DNA of 64,000 nucleotides from Ruixingdingia sedimenti. GTDB taxonomy: Bacteria > Pseudomonadota > Alphaproteobacteria > Rhodobacterales > Rhodobacteraceae. The notes below the pieces were generated by a model, which ran no database searches, was not told where the DNA came from, and worked only from the letters and a program-made list of their open reading frames with translations. This document shows positions 45,254 to 52,981 of this stretch, in pieces (the stretch's first letter is position 1; each line of letters begins with the position of its first letter). The translations under genes were made by a program, and so were the position numbers. The stretch spans positions 1 through 64,000 of the forward strand of contig NZ_JAVKPH010000007.1 of NCBI RefSeq assembly GCF_031432425.1. Direction: 5' to 3'.

Positions 45254-47086
45254 ATGAACGCCAGCGCCCCCAACATCAGCCCGACCCACCGCCCGGTCAT
45301 CCGGCAGCTGGACGAATCCGCCATCAACCGCATCGCGGCGGGCGAGGTGGTGGAACGTCCCGCATCCGCGGTGAAGGAACTGGTGGAAAACGCGCTGGAT
45401 GCCGGCGCGCGGCGGGTGGTGGTGGATTACGCCGATGGCGGCAAGACCCTGATCCGCGTCACCGACGACGGCTGCGGCATGGCGCCGGGCGACCTGCCGC
45501 TGGCGCTGTCGCGGCATGCGACCTCGAAAATCGACGGGTCGGATCTGTTGAACATCCACACCTTCGGCTTTCGCGGCGAGGCGCTGCCGAGCCTTGGCGC
45601 CGTGGGCCGCCTGACCCTGACCTCGCGCACGGGGGGCGAGGGGGCGGCGACGGTCACGGTTGCGGGCGGGCGCATGGGGGCTGTGGCCCCGGCGGCGCTG
45701 ACCCGCGGCACGGTGGTGGAACTGCGCGATCTCTTTTACGCCACGCCCGCGCGGCTGAAATTCCTGCGCACCGACCGCGCCGAATCGCAGGCCATCGCCG
45801 ACACGATGCGCCGTCTGGCGATGGCCGAACCCGGCGTTGGCTTTACCCTGCGCGATGTGTCGGGCGGGGGCGAGGGGCGGGTGGTTTTCCGCGTGGACCC
45901 GGAACCGGGCGATCTGTTCGACGCGCTGCGCGGGCGGCTGGCGCGCGTGATCGGCAATGATTTCGCCGACAACGCCATCCCCATCGACGCCGAACGCGAA
46001 GGCATCCGCCTGACCGGCTATGCCGCCCTGCCAACCTATTCGCGCGGGTCGTCGGTGGCGCAATACCTGTTCGTCAACGGCCGCCCGGTGCAGGACCGCC
46101 TGCTGATCGGCGCACTGCGGGCGGCCTATGCCGATGTGCTGGCGCGCGACCGCTATCCGGCGGCGGCGCTCTATCTTTCCTGCGATGCAGAACGGGTGGA
46201 CGTGAACGTACATCCCGCGAAATCCGAGGTCCGGTTCCGCGAGGCGGGCGTGGCGCGCGGGCTGGTGGTATCCGCCCTGCGCCATGCGCTGGCAGAGGCC
46301 GGGCACCGCGCATCGACCACCGTCGCGGGCCTGACCCTCGGCGCGATGCGCCCGGAACCCGCTGCACCGCACGTCTACCAGATGGACCGCCCCTCCGCCC
46401 CCGTGCTGCGGCAGGCGGCGGCATGGCAGGCCCCGGCGCCCGAACTCGCCCCCGGTTTCGCCGAAGCCTCTGCCCGCGTGGTCGAGGCCGAAGCCGCCGA
46501 CACCGCCCGCCCCCTCGGGGCCGCGCGGGCGCAGGTGCATGAAAACTACATCATCGCGCAGACCGAAACCGGCGTCGTCATCGTCGACCAGCACGCCGCG
46601 CATGAACGGCTGGTCTATGAACGGCTGAAACGGCAGGCCGAAGGCACCGGCATCGCCGCGCAGGCGCTGCTGATCCCCGATATTGTCGAGCTTTCCCCCA
46701 GTGACGCCGCCCGCCTGCTGGAGATCGCGGACGACCTTGCCACCCTCGGCCTGACCATCGAGCCCTTCGGCGGCGGCGCCGTCGCGGTGCGCGAAACCCC
46801 CGCGATCCTCGGCCCCATCGACGCGGGCGCGATGCTGCGCGACATTCTGGACGAACTGGCCGATCAGGGCGCCAGCACCCTGCTGCGCGCCAAGATCGAC
46901 GCCATTCTCAGCCGCATGGCCTGCCACGGCTCCATCCGCTCCGGCCGCCAGATGCGGGTGGAGGAGATGAACGCGCTCTTGCGGGAAATGGAATTGACGC
47001 CCCTGTCCGGCCAGTGCAACCACGGCCGCCCCACCTATGTCGAACTGCGGCTGAGCGACATCGAGCGGCTCTTCGGGCGCACATGA
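45254..47086 (+). CDS. mutL: DNA mismatch repair protein MutL with endonuclease motif
   Basis: A 610-residue protein. The GHKL ATPase domain has INRIAAGEVVERPASAVKEL, DDGCGM and FRGEALPSLG. The C-terminal domain carries DQHAAHERLVYE, i.e. DQHA(x)2E(x)4E, plus ACHGSIRSGRQM and QCNHGRPT. This is the metal-dependent nicking site of MutL proteins from bacteria lacking MutH. It acts with MutS in mismatch repair. A TAGGGA -10-like element lies 8 nt before ATG 45254 and no ribosome site is seen, so the mRNA may be leaderless. Overlaps rmuC by 4 nt. Confidence 0.96.
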   Translation: MNASAPNISPTHRPVIRQLDESAINRIAAGEVVERPASAVKELVENALDAGARRVVVDYADGGKTLIRVTDDGCGMAPGDLPLALSRHATSKIDGSDLLNIHTFGFRGEALPSLGAVGRLTLTSRTGGEGAATVTVAGGRMGAVAPAALTRGTVVELRDLFYATPARLKFLRTDRAESQAIADTMRRLAMAEPGVGFTLRDVSGGGEGRVVFRVDPEPGDLFDALRGRLARVIGNDFADNAIPIDAEREGIRLTGYAALPTYSRGSSVAQYLFVNGRPVQDRLLIGALRAAYADVLARDRYPAAALYLSCDAERVDVNVHPAKSEVRFREAGVARGLVVSALRHALAEAGHRASTTVAGLTLGAMRPEPAAPHVYQMDRPSAPVLRQAAAWQAPAPELAPGFAEASARVVEAEAADTARPLGAARAQVHENYIIAQTETGVVIVDQHAAHERLVYERLKRQAEGTGIAAQALLIPDIVELSPSDAARLLEIADDLATLGLTIEPFGGGAVAVRETPAILGPIDAGAMLRDILDELADQGASTLLRAKIDAILSRMACHGSIRSGRQMRVEEMNALLREMELTPLSGQCNHGRPTYVELRLSDIERLFGRT

Positions 47087-48234
47087 TCACCCTCGGCGGC
47101 AAGACATTCGCGCTGGATGATCCGGTGGTCTGGGGCGCGCTGGCGGCGCTGGTGCTGGCGATCCTGCTGGTTCTGGTGCTGCGCGCGGTCGGCCGGTCGG
47201 CCCGCGCCATGAACCCGGTGCTGCGCGACATGGACTGGATCGCGCGCCGGGTCGAGGCGCTGTCGGACGGGCAGGAAAGGCTGGCCGGCGGGCTCGCCCA
47301 CGTGTCCGAGGCGCAGACGCAAAGCCAGCACGCCATGCTGCAACTGATGGAAAACCGGCTGGCAGAGGTCAGCGCGCGCATGGGCGAAACCCTGCACGGT
47401 TCCGCCACCCGCACCGCGCGGTCGCTTGGCGAATTGCAGCAGCGGCTGGAAACCATCGACCGCGCGCAGGCCAAGATCGAGAAACTGTCGGGCGACGTGC
47501 TGTCGCTACAGGACATCCTGTCGAACAAGCAGACGCGCGGCGCCTTCGGCGAGATCCAGTTGCACGACATCGTGCAAAAGGCCCTGCCGCCCGACAGCTA
47601 TACGATGCAGGCCACGCTGTCGAACGGTCGGCGGGCGGATTGCCTGATCCACCTGCCCAAACCCCCGGGGCCCATCGCGGTGGACAGCAAGTTCCCGCTG
47701 GAAGCCTATGAGGCGCTGCGCAACGCCACCACCGCGCAGGCGCAGACAGAGGCCGCCCGCGCCTTCCGCACCGCGGTGCGCGCGCATCTGCGGGCGATTG
47801 CCGAACGCTATATCCTCGAAGGCGAAACCGCCGATGGCGCGTTGATGTTCCTGCCGTCGGAGGCGGTCTATGCCGAACTGCACGCGAATTTCGCCGATCT
47901 GGTGCGCGAGGGCTTTGCGCTCAAGGTCTGGATCGTGTCGCCCACGACCTGCATGGCGGTGCTGAACACGATGCGCGCGGTGTTGAAGGACGCAAGGATG
48001 CGCGAACAGGCCGGCGCGATCCGCCGCGAACTGTCGCTGCTGCATGCCGATGTGGAACGGTTGGGCACAAGGGTGGAAAACCTCGGCCGCCATTTCGGCC
48101 AGGCGGCGCGCGACGTCGAGGAAATCCGCATCTCCGCCGACAAGGCGCAACGCCGCGCCCGGCGTCTGGACGCCTTCGATTTCGAGGAACTGGCCCCCGA
48201 CGCCCTGCCGCCCACCGGCCTGCCGCGGGGCTGA
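47083..48234 (+). CDS. rmuC: RmuC family DNA recombination protein
   Basis: A 383-residue protein with an N-terminal membrane anchor (WGALAALVLAILLVLVLRAVG, about residues 15-35), a coiled coil (about 50-145) and the RmuC nuclease-like domain: SNKQTRGAFGEIQLHDIVQKALPPDSY, ADCLIHLP, IAVDSKFPLEAYEAL, FLPSEAVYAELHA. RmuC limits inversions at short inverted repeats in E. coli. Its ATG overlaps the mutL stop (ATGA), coupling two genome-stability genes. Confidence 0.92.
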   Translation: MITLGGKTFALDDPVVWGALAALVLAILLVLVLRAVGRSARAMNPVLRDMDWIARRVEALSDGQERLAGGLAHVSEAQTQSQHAMLQLMENRLAEVSARMGETLHGSATRTARSLGELQQRLETIDRAQAKIEKLSGDVLSLQDILSNKQTRGAFGEIQLHDIVQKALPPDSYTMQATLSNGRRADCLIHLPKPPGPIAVDSKFPLEAYEALRNATTAQAQTEAARAFRTAVRAHLRAIAERYILEGETADGALMFLPSEAVYAELHANFADLVREGFALKVWIVSPTTCMAVLNTMRAVLKDARMREQAGAIRRELSLLHADVERLGTRVENLGRHFGQAARDVEEIRISADKAQRRARRLDAFDFEELAPDALPPTGLPRG

Positions 48235-48284
48235 GCGGGCGTTTGCACCCTTCGCCCGGCCTTTGGCCCGGTGGAGAATGCGGG

Positions 48285-48395
48285 AGCCTCCGGCGGGGAT
48301 ATTTATGGACAGAAAGTGAAGGGGGGTGCTCAAGGCCCGACCCTCTTCATTTTCTGTCCCTAAATATCCCGGGGTCCGGGGCAGCGCCCCGGCGC
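48285..48395. repeat. Intergenic inverted-repeat block 2 (ATATTT/AAATATCCC family)
   Basis: Between convergent rmuC and the WGR gene a rightward copy (48285-48320, GGGGATATTTATGGACAG) faces a leftward copy (48348-48395, CATTTTCTGTCCCTAAATATCC...). They can pair over about 25 bp with few mismatches across a 27-nt loop. The leftward copy matches 36320-36367 with a single change. It probably terminates transcription from both sides. No gene in 48235-48417. Confidence 0.75.
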
Positions 48396-48417
48396 GCCCT
48401 CGACGCCGCAGCGCGCC

Positions 48418-48645
48418 CTACATCTGCAACGGCCGATACCCGCGCCGCTGCTGGCGGGCCAGCGCGCGGTCGGCGGCGAGGCAGGCGTCGCGCAGGTTGG
48501 AAAACCACGCGATGCGGGGCCGGGGCGCCGTGCCGGGGCGGGCCACGCCCCATTCGCGCAGCAGCGTGTATTCGCCGAAGATGTTGTCGGCCAGTTCGAT
48601 GCGGTAGTACCGGCGATCCTCGCGCTGAAGGAGGATGCTGAACAT
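48418..48645 (-). CDS. Small WGR domain protein
   Basis: A 75-residue protein that is essentially one WGR-type domain: FSILLQREDRRYYRIELADN, YTLLREWGVARPG (WG core) and NLRDACLAADRALARQQRRGYRP. WGR domains occur in PARPs and MolR-like proteins and bind nucleic acids or nucleotides; stand-alone versions have no known role. The ATG shares one base with the dapB stop (TGATG), so it is translated from the dapB message. Confidence 0.82.
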   Translation of the reverse strand: MFSILLQREDRRYYRIELADNIFGEYTLLREWGVARPGTAPRPRIAWFSNLRDACLAADRALARQQRRGYRPLQM

Positions 48646-49454
48646 CAAAGCCCCAGGACGTCGATCATGTCGTATTCGCCGGGCTTCTGCCTCTGCCCCC
48701 ACAGGGCCGCGCGCAATGCGCCGCGGGCAAAGATGGCGCGGTCGGTGGCGATGTGGCGCAGGATCACCCGCTCGCCATCGGCGGCGAAGATCACGTCATG
48801 TTCGCCCACGATGTCGCCGCCCCGGATGGCGGAAAAGCCGATATGGCCGCGGCTGCGCGCGCCGGTGATGCCGTCGCGGCCGCGGTCGGCCACCGCGTCC
48901 AGCGCGACCCCCCGCCCCTCTGCCGCGGCCTGCCCCAGCATCAGCGCGGTGCCCGAGGGCGCATCCACCTTCATGCGGTGATGCGCCTCGACCACCTCGA
49001 CATCCCAGTCGGCATCCAGCGCGGCGGCCACCTTTTTCGTCAGCTGCACCAGCAGGTTGACGCCAAGCGACATGTTGCCGGCGCGGACGATCACCGCATG
49101 GCGGGCGGCGGCCTTGATTTTCGCCAGATGCTCCGGCTCCATCCCCGTGGTGCCGATGACATGCACGGCACGGGCCTGCGCGGCGAGGGCCGCGAATTCC
49201 ACCGTGGCGGCGGGGGCGGTGAAGTCGATCACCGCCTGCGCCCGCGCGAAGGCCGCCAGCGGGTCGTCGGTGACGCTGACGCCCGCCGGGGCGCCGCCCA
49301 TCGCCTCGCCCACATCGCGGCCGATCCAGGCGTGGCCGGGCCGTTCCACGCAGCCCGCCAGCCGCGCCTTGCCCGATGCCAGCACGGTCTGGATCAGCAT
49401 CCGGCCCATGCGGCCCGAGGCCCCGGTGATGACGATGCCCGGCAGATCGGTCAT
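48645..49454 (-). CDS. dapB: 4-hydroxy-tetrahydrodipicolinate reductase
   Basis: A 269-residue enzyme of lysine and meso-diaminopimelate synthesis. The N-terminal dinucleotide motif is VITGASGRMGRMLIQ, and the catalytic signature VEAHHRMKVDAPSGTA includes the His-His and Lys residues. GTTGMEPEHLAKI and RAGNMSLGVNLL are also conserved. An AAGGAG site precedes ATG 49454. It is divergent from rbfA and followed by the WGR gene with a 1-nt overlap. Confidence 0.97.
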   Translation of the reverse strand: MTDLPGIVITGASGRMGRMLIQTVLASGKARLAGCVERPGHAWIGRDVGEAMGGAPAGVSVTDDPLAAFARAQAVIDFTAPAATVEFAALAAQARAVHVIGTTGMEPEHLAKIKAAARHAVIVRAGNMSLGVNLLVQLTKKVAAALDADWDVEVVEAHHRMKVDAPSGTALMLGQAAAEGRGVALDAVADRGRDGITGARSRGHIGFSAIRGGDIVGEHDVIFAADGERVILRHIATDRAIFARGALRAALWGQRQKPGEYDMIDVLGL

Positions 49455-49515
49455 GGAAGTCTCCTTCGTTTACGCAACCGTGTAGCCCCTTCGGCGGGCA
49501 AGGCAAAGCCCGCCG

Positions 49516-49544
49516 TTGCGGGGCGGGCGGAAAAGGCCTAGATG
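49516..49544 (+). promoter_or_regulatory. Predicted promoter giving leaderless rbfA mRNA
   Basis: TTGCGG (49516-49521), exact 17-bp spacer, TAGATG (49539-49544). Seven bases downstream lies the A of ATG 49551, the rbfA start that fits the family, so the transcript may carry no leader. An alternative in-frame ATG at 49542 overlaps the -10 element. Confidence 0.45.
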
Positions 49545-49550
49545 CAGGGC

Positions 49551-49982
49551 ATGTCAGGCAAACGCTTCCCCCAGGGCTCCGGCCCCACTCAGCGCCAGCT
49601 TCGCGTGGGCGAACTGATCCGGCGCAAGCTGTCGGATGTGCTCAACCGCGCCGAGGTCCACGACCCCGACCTGAACCGCCATTCGATCACCGTGGGCGAG
49701 GTGCGGGTGTCGCCCGACCTCAAGGTCGCCACGGCCTATGTGCTGCCGCTTGGCGGCGGCGACCGGGACGGCGCGCTGCTTGCCCTGCGCCGCAACCGGG
49801 GCGAGCTGCGGCATCTGGTGGCGCGCGGCATGGCGCTGAAATTCGCGCCGGAACTGCGGTTCGCCATCGACGAGACCTTCGACCGGCTGGACGATGCGCG
49901 CCGGCTGTTCGCGGATGAAACGGTGCGGCGCGACGTGGCCGCGCGCGACGACGACGATGCCGATCCGCTGGACCAGGCTTAG
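49551..49982 (+). CDS. rbfA: Ribosome-binding factor A
   Basis: A 143-residue KH-fold 30S maturation factor. GPTQRQLRVGELIRRKLSDVL, VTVGEVRVSPDLKVATAYVLPL and ELRFAIDETFDRLDDARRLF follow the family order, and the acidic C-terminal tail is usual in alphaproteobacteria. It acts late in 16S 5'-end processing and cold adaptation. It heads a group with the phosphodiester glycosidase gene (26-nt overlap) and truB. Confidence 0.93.
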   Translation: MSGKRFPQGSGPTQRQLRVGELIRRKLSDVLNRAEVHDPDLNRHSITVGEVRVSPDLKVATAYVLPLGGGDRDGALLALRRNRGELRHLVARGMALKFAPELRFAIDETFDRLDDARRLFADETVRRDVAARDDDDADPLDQA

Positions 49983-50724
49983 GTTTCTGCCGCTGCTGGC
50001 GGGGCTGATGGCCGCGCCGCTGGTCATGGGCCAGACGCCCGAGGCGGGCGGCCCCTGCCGCGTCGTGACCCATGAGGGGCAGGACTATGCGCTGTGCGAG
50101 GCCGAGGCGGGGCAGGATCTGCGGCTGTTCCTGACCGCGCCCGACGGGCGGCCCTATGGCACCTTCCAGCGGATCGACGCCGCGCTGGAACCCGTGGGCC
50201 AGCGGCTGGTCTTTGCCATGAACGCGGGCATGTATCATTCCGACCGCCGTCCGGTGGGGCTGTACATCGAGGACGGGGCCGAACGGGCGCCCATCGTCAC
50301 CTCTGCCGGGCCGGGGAACTTCGGCATGCTGCCCAACGGGGTGTTCTGCATCGGCGAGGGGCGTTTCGCCATCGTCGAGAGCCGCGCCTTCGCCGAACGC
50401 CGCCCCGGCTGCCGCCATGCCAGCCAGTCCGGGCCGATGCTGGTGCATCGGGGCGCGCTGCATCCGCGGTTCATCCCCGGGTCGGAGTCGCGCTATATCC
50501 GCAACGGCGTGGGGGTCAGCGCCGATGGCCGGCGGGCGTTCTTCGCCATATCGGCGGGGCGGGTGAATTTCGACGAGTTCGCCCGGTTCTTCCGCGACGG
50601 TCTGGGCGTGCCCGAGGCGCTTTACTTCGACGGCAACATATCCCGCCTGCATGCGCCGGGGCTGGGGCGGCGGGATGGCGGCTTTCCGATGGGGCCGGTG
50701 GTGGGGCTGGTCGGCCCGCGCTGA
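49957..50724 (+). CDS. Exported phosphodiester glycosidase (NAGPA-like) protein
   Basis: A 255-residue protein with an N-terminal signal (MPIRWTRLRFLPLLAGLMAA, cleavage near residue 26) and an NAGPA-type domain: FAMNAGMYHSDRRPVGLYIEDG, FGMLPNGVFCI, CRHASQSGPMLVHRG, YIRNGVGVSADGR, YFDGNISRLHAPG. Homologues cleave GlcNAc-1-phosphodiesters in the Golgi; bacterial roles are mostly undefined. The chosen ATG lies inside rbfA in another frame; the farther upstream start (49894) would have no signal peptide. The gene sits between rbfA and truB. Confidence 0.8.
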   Translation: MPIRWTRLRFLPLLAGLMAAPLVMGQTPEAGGPCRVVTHEGQDYALCEAEAGQDLRLFLTAPDGRPYGTFQRIDAALEPVGQRLVFAMNAGMYHSDRRPVGLYIEDGAERAPIVTSAGPGNFGMLPNGVFCIGEGRFAIVESRAFAERRPGCRHASQSGPMLVHRGALHPRFIPGSESRYIRNGVGVSADGRRAFFAISAGRVNFDEFARFFRDGLGVPEALYFDGNISRLHAPGLGRRDGGFPMGPVVGLVGPR

Positions 50725-50733
50725 CGGCACACG

Positions 50734-50762
50734 TTGACGGGCTCGCGCCGGGGCGTTATCGG
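50734..50762 (+). promoter_or_regulatory. Promoter of truB
   Basis: TTGACG (50734-50739), 17-bp spacer, TATCGG (50757-50762), about 29 nt before the truB start. Five of six -35 positions match consensus. Confidence 0.55.
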
Positions 50763-50790
50763 GCGGGCTTTCGGGGCGACGGGGGCGAAC

Positions 50791-51705
50791 ATGGCACGCA
50801 GGCGCAAGGGCCGGGCGGTATCGGGCTGGGTGGTGGTGGACAAGCCTGCGGGCGTGACCTCTACGGCCGTGGTCAACAAGGTGCGGTGGGCCTTCGGCGC
50901 GCAGAAGGCAGGCCATGCCGGTACGCTCGACCCGGCGGCGACGGGGGTTCTGGCCGTGGCCCTGGGCGAGGCGACCAAGACCGTGCCCTATATCACCGAT
51001 GCGCTGAAATGCTATCGCTTCACCGTGCGGTTCGGCCAGCAGACCACCACCGACGATGCCGAGGGCGAACCGATCGCCAGCAGCGACGCCCGCCCCACGG
51101 ATGCCGACATCGAGGCCGCGCTGGAACGGTTCCGGGGCGAGATCATGCAGGTCCCGCCGCAGTTTTCCGCCGTGAAGGTCGAGGGCGAACGCGCCTATGA
51201 CCTCGCGCGCGGGGGCGAGACGCTGGATCTGGCCGCCCGGCCCCTGTGGGTGGAAAGCCTGACGCTGGTGGCCCGCCCCGATGCCGATCATGCCGAACTG
51301 GAAATGGTCTGCGGCAAGGGCGGATACGTGCGGTCCATCGCCCGGGATCTGGGCGAGGTCCTGGGCTGCAAGGGCCATGTGCTGCGCCTGCGCCGGGTCT
51401 GGTCGGGCCCCTTCGACGCCGCCGAAGGGATCGGGATGGAGGATCTGGACCGTCTGGCCCATACGCCGGAACTGGACAGCCATCTGCGCCCGCTGGAACA
51501 GGGGCTGGCCGACCTGCCCGAACTGCCCGCCACGGCAGAGGGCGCGGCGCGGATGCGCAACGGCAACCCCGGCATGGTGATCGCCGCCGATGTGGATTAC
51601 GGTGAGGAAGCCTGGGCGTCCTACCAAGGCAAGGCGGTGGCCGTGGGCGTCTACAAGGCGGGCGAGTTGCACCCGACCCGCGTGTTCGTGGCGCCCGACG
51701 CCTGA
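50791..51705 (+). CDS. truB: tRNA pseudouridine(55) synthase
   Basis: A 304-residue enzyme that makes pseudouridine 55 in the T loop of tRNAs. The catalytic aspartate is in GHAGTLDPAATGVLAVALGEATK. GWVVVDKPAGVTS, QVPPQFSAVKVEGERAYDLAR and GGYVRSIARDLGE are the other TruB motifs. A PUA-like C-terminus (about 245-304) follows. It is preceded by its own promoter and followed by a perfect hairpin terminator. Confidence 0.96.
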   Translation: MARRRKGRAVSGWVVVDKPAGVTSTAVVNKVRWAFGAQKAGHAGTLDPAATGVLAVALGEATKTVPYITDALKCYRFTVRFGQQTTTDDAEGEPIASSDARPTDADIEAALERFRGEIMQVPPQFSAVKVEGERAYDLARGGETLDLAARPLWVESLTLVARPDADHAELEMVCGKGGYVRSIARDLGEVLGCKGHVLRLRRVWSGPFDAAEGIGMEDLDRLAHTPELDSHLRPLEQGLADLPELPATAEGAARMRNGNPGMVIAADVDYGEEAWASYQGKAVAVGVYKAGELHPTRVFVAPDA

Positions 51706-51709
51706 CCGG

Positions 51710-51742
51710 GCGCCAAAATTTTTCGGCGAAAAATTTTGGCGC
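51710..51742. terminator. Bidirectional hairpin between truB and the RTX gene
   Basis: Perfect 15-bp stem GCGCCAAAATTTTTC / GAAAAATTTTGGCGC with loop GGC between convergent genes. The A/T half of the stem provides a U-tract on either strand. A sister element with the same design lies at 63838. Confidence 0.85.
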
Positions 51743-51763
51743 GGTCGCGCGATACGGCGGGCG

Positions 51764-52732
51764 CTACCCCGCCGCCACCAGCCGCACCATGTCTGGCGTC
51801 AGCCCCGCACCCCCCGCCACCCGCGCCAGCGGCATGCCGTCGAGCCAAAGCTCCATCACCTCGCTGTCGGCCAGCCATTGCAGCGTGACCGCGGGTTCAG
51901 GGAACTGCGCGGGATCGTAGAGCACGACCAGCTCGTCCTCCGCCATGTCGAAATCCATCACCTCCGACGCGCCGCCCGCACCGGTCAGCGCGAAGATGTC
52001 GGCGCCTTCGCCCCCGGTCAGCACATCGCCGCCCGCGCCCACAAGGCTGTCGTTCCCCGCGCCGCCGTTGAGGAACCCGTCCCCGCCGCCGATCAGCGTG
52101 TCATCGCCATCGCCGCCATCCAGCGTGTCGCCGGGGCCACCGATCGCCACATCGTCGCCCGCACCGCCCGCCAGCCAGTCCGCCCCCGCGCCGCCGACCA
52201 GCGTGTCATCCCCGCCGCCGCCGATCAGCGTATCGTCGCCATCGCCGCCCGCCAGCAGGTCGTCGCCCTCGTGCCCCGCCAGCCGGTCGTTGCCCGCGCC
52301 GCCCACCAGCGTATCGGCCCCGTCCTCGCCCACCAGCGTGTCATCGCCATCGCCGCCGCGCAGCAGGTCATCGCCCGCGCCGCCGTAAAGCTGATCGTCG
52401 CCCTCCCCGCCTTCCAGCGTGTCATGGCCCGCCATCCCCGACAGCCCGTCATTCCCCGCGCCGCCGAAGGCGGCATCGTTGCCGCCGCCGCCGGTGATCA
52501 GATCGCCCGCCGCGCCGCCCTCCTGCCATTGGTCGGGGTCGGGCACCGGGGGGATGTCGCTGGACATCACCGGATCGTCGCCCCAGTCGAGCAGATCGCC
52601 CTGCGCCGCCGTCTCCTCCACCTCGGGCGGGGGCGGATCGTCCTCCTCCTCGCCCATATCGCGCCGCGCCAGCGCCGCATCGGCCGCGAACCCCGACATC
52701 ACCAGCCCCAGAAGGCCCAACAAACCCAGCAT
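51764..52732 (-). CDS. RTX-repeat calcium-binding protein with N-terminal signal/anchor
   Basis: A 322-residue acidic protein. Residues 1-20 (GLLGLLGLVMSGFAADAALA) form a signal or membrane anchor, followed by an acidic, proline-rich linker. Residues about 80-245 hold roughly 15 GGxGxDxLxGGxG nonapeptide repeats that fold into a calcium-binding parallel beta roll. A short domain (FALTGAGGASEVMDFDMAEDELVVLYD) ends it. RTX proteins usually leave by type I secretion with a C-terminal signal, so the N-terminal signal is atypical. No type I secretion genes are near. Confidence 0.83.
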   Translation of the reverse strand: MLGLLGLLGLVMSGFAADAALARRDMGEEEDDPPPPEVEETAAQGDLLDWGDDPVMSSDIPPVPDPDQWQEGGAAGDLITGGGGNDAAFGGAGNDGLSGMAGHDTLEGGEGDDQLYGGAGDDLLRGGDGDDTLVGEDGADTLVGGAGNDRLAGHEGDDLLAGGDGDDTLIGGGGDDTLVGGAGADWLAGGAGDDVAIGGPGDTLDGGDGDDTLIGGGDGFLNGGAGNDSLVGAGGDVLTGGEGADIFALTGAGGASEVMDFDMAEDELVVLYDPAQFPEPAVTLQWLADSEVMELWLDGMPLARVAGGAGLTPDMVRLVAAG

Positions 52733-52754
52733 CCCACACCCCCGCAAGGTCCCC

Positions 52755-52776
52755 GTTAACCAATATATCGGTTAAC
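52755..52776. promoter_or_regulatory. Inverted repeat GTTAACC-N8-GGTTAAC between RTX gene and rpsO
   Basis: Perfect 7-bp arms at 52755-52761 and 52770-52776 in an A/T-rich pocket. It lies 22 nt upstream of the RTX start and just upstream of the rpsO -35. TTAACC matches a CtrA half-site, but the spacing differs from the canonical TTAA-N7-TTAA, so the regulator is uncertain. Confidence 0.45.
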
Positions 52777-52785
52777 ATACTGATC

Positions 52786-52814
52786 TTGCTTCACTTTTAC
52801 CCCTGCACTATGGC
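52786..52814 (+). promoter_or_regulatory. Promoter of rpsO
   Basis: TTGCTT (52786-52791), 17-bp spacer, TATGGC (52809-52814), leaving a leader of about 160 nt before rpsO. The leader may hold an S15 autoregulatory structure, but I could not fold it reliably. Confidence 0.45.
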
Positions 52815-52981
52815 AGAAACGGGGCGCGCGCGCCAGCACCTTCGCAGGCGGGGCCTTTCGGGGCTTTATTTTCCCGAAAATTCTGCCTATACGCCGCCAT
52901 CCGCCCGTCTGGACGGATCTCTCCCACAAGGCCCTGCTGGACGACATCCCGGCTTGCGCCCCACTTCCGAAAGGAGACCCG

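Noticed and set aside
52051..52480. Short-period DNA tandem repeats in the RTX gene region as a separate repeat feature
   Set aside because: They are explained by the GGxGxDxLxGG protein repeats of the RTX domain.
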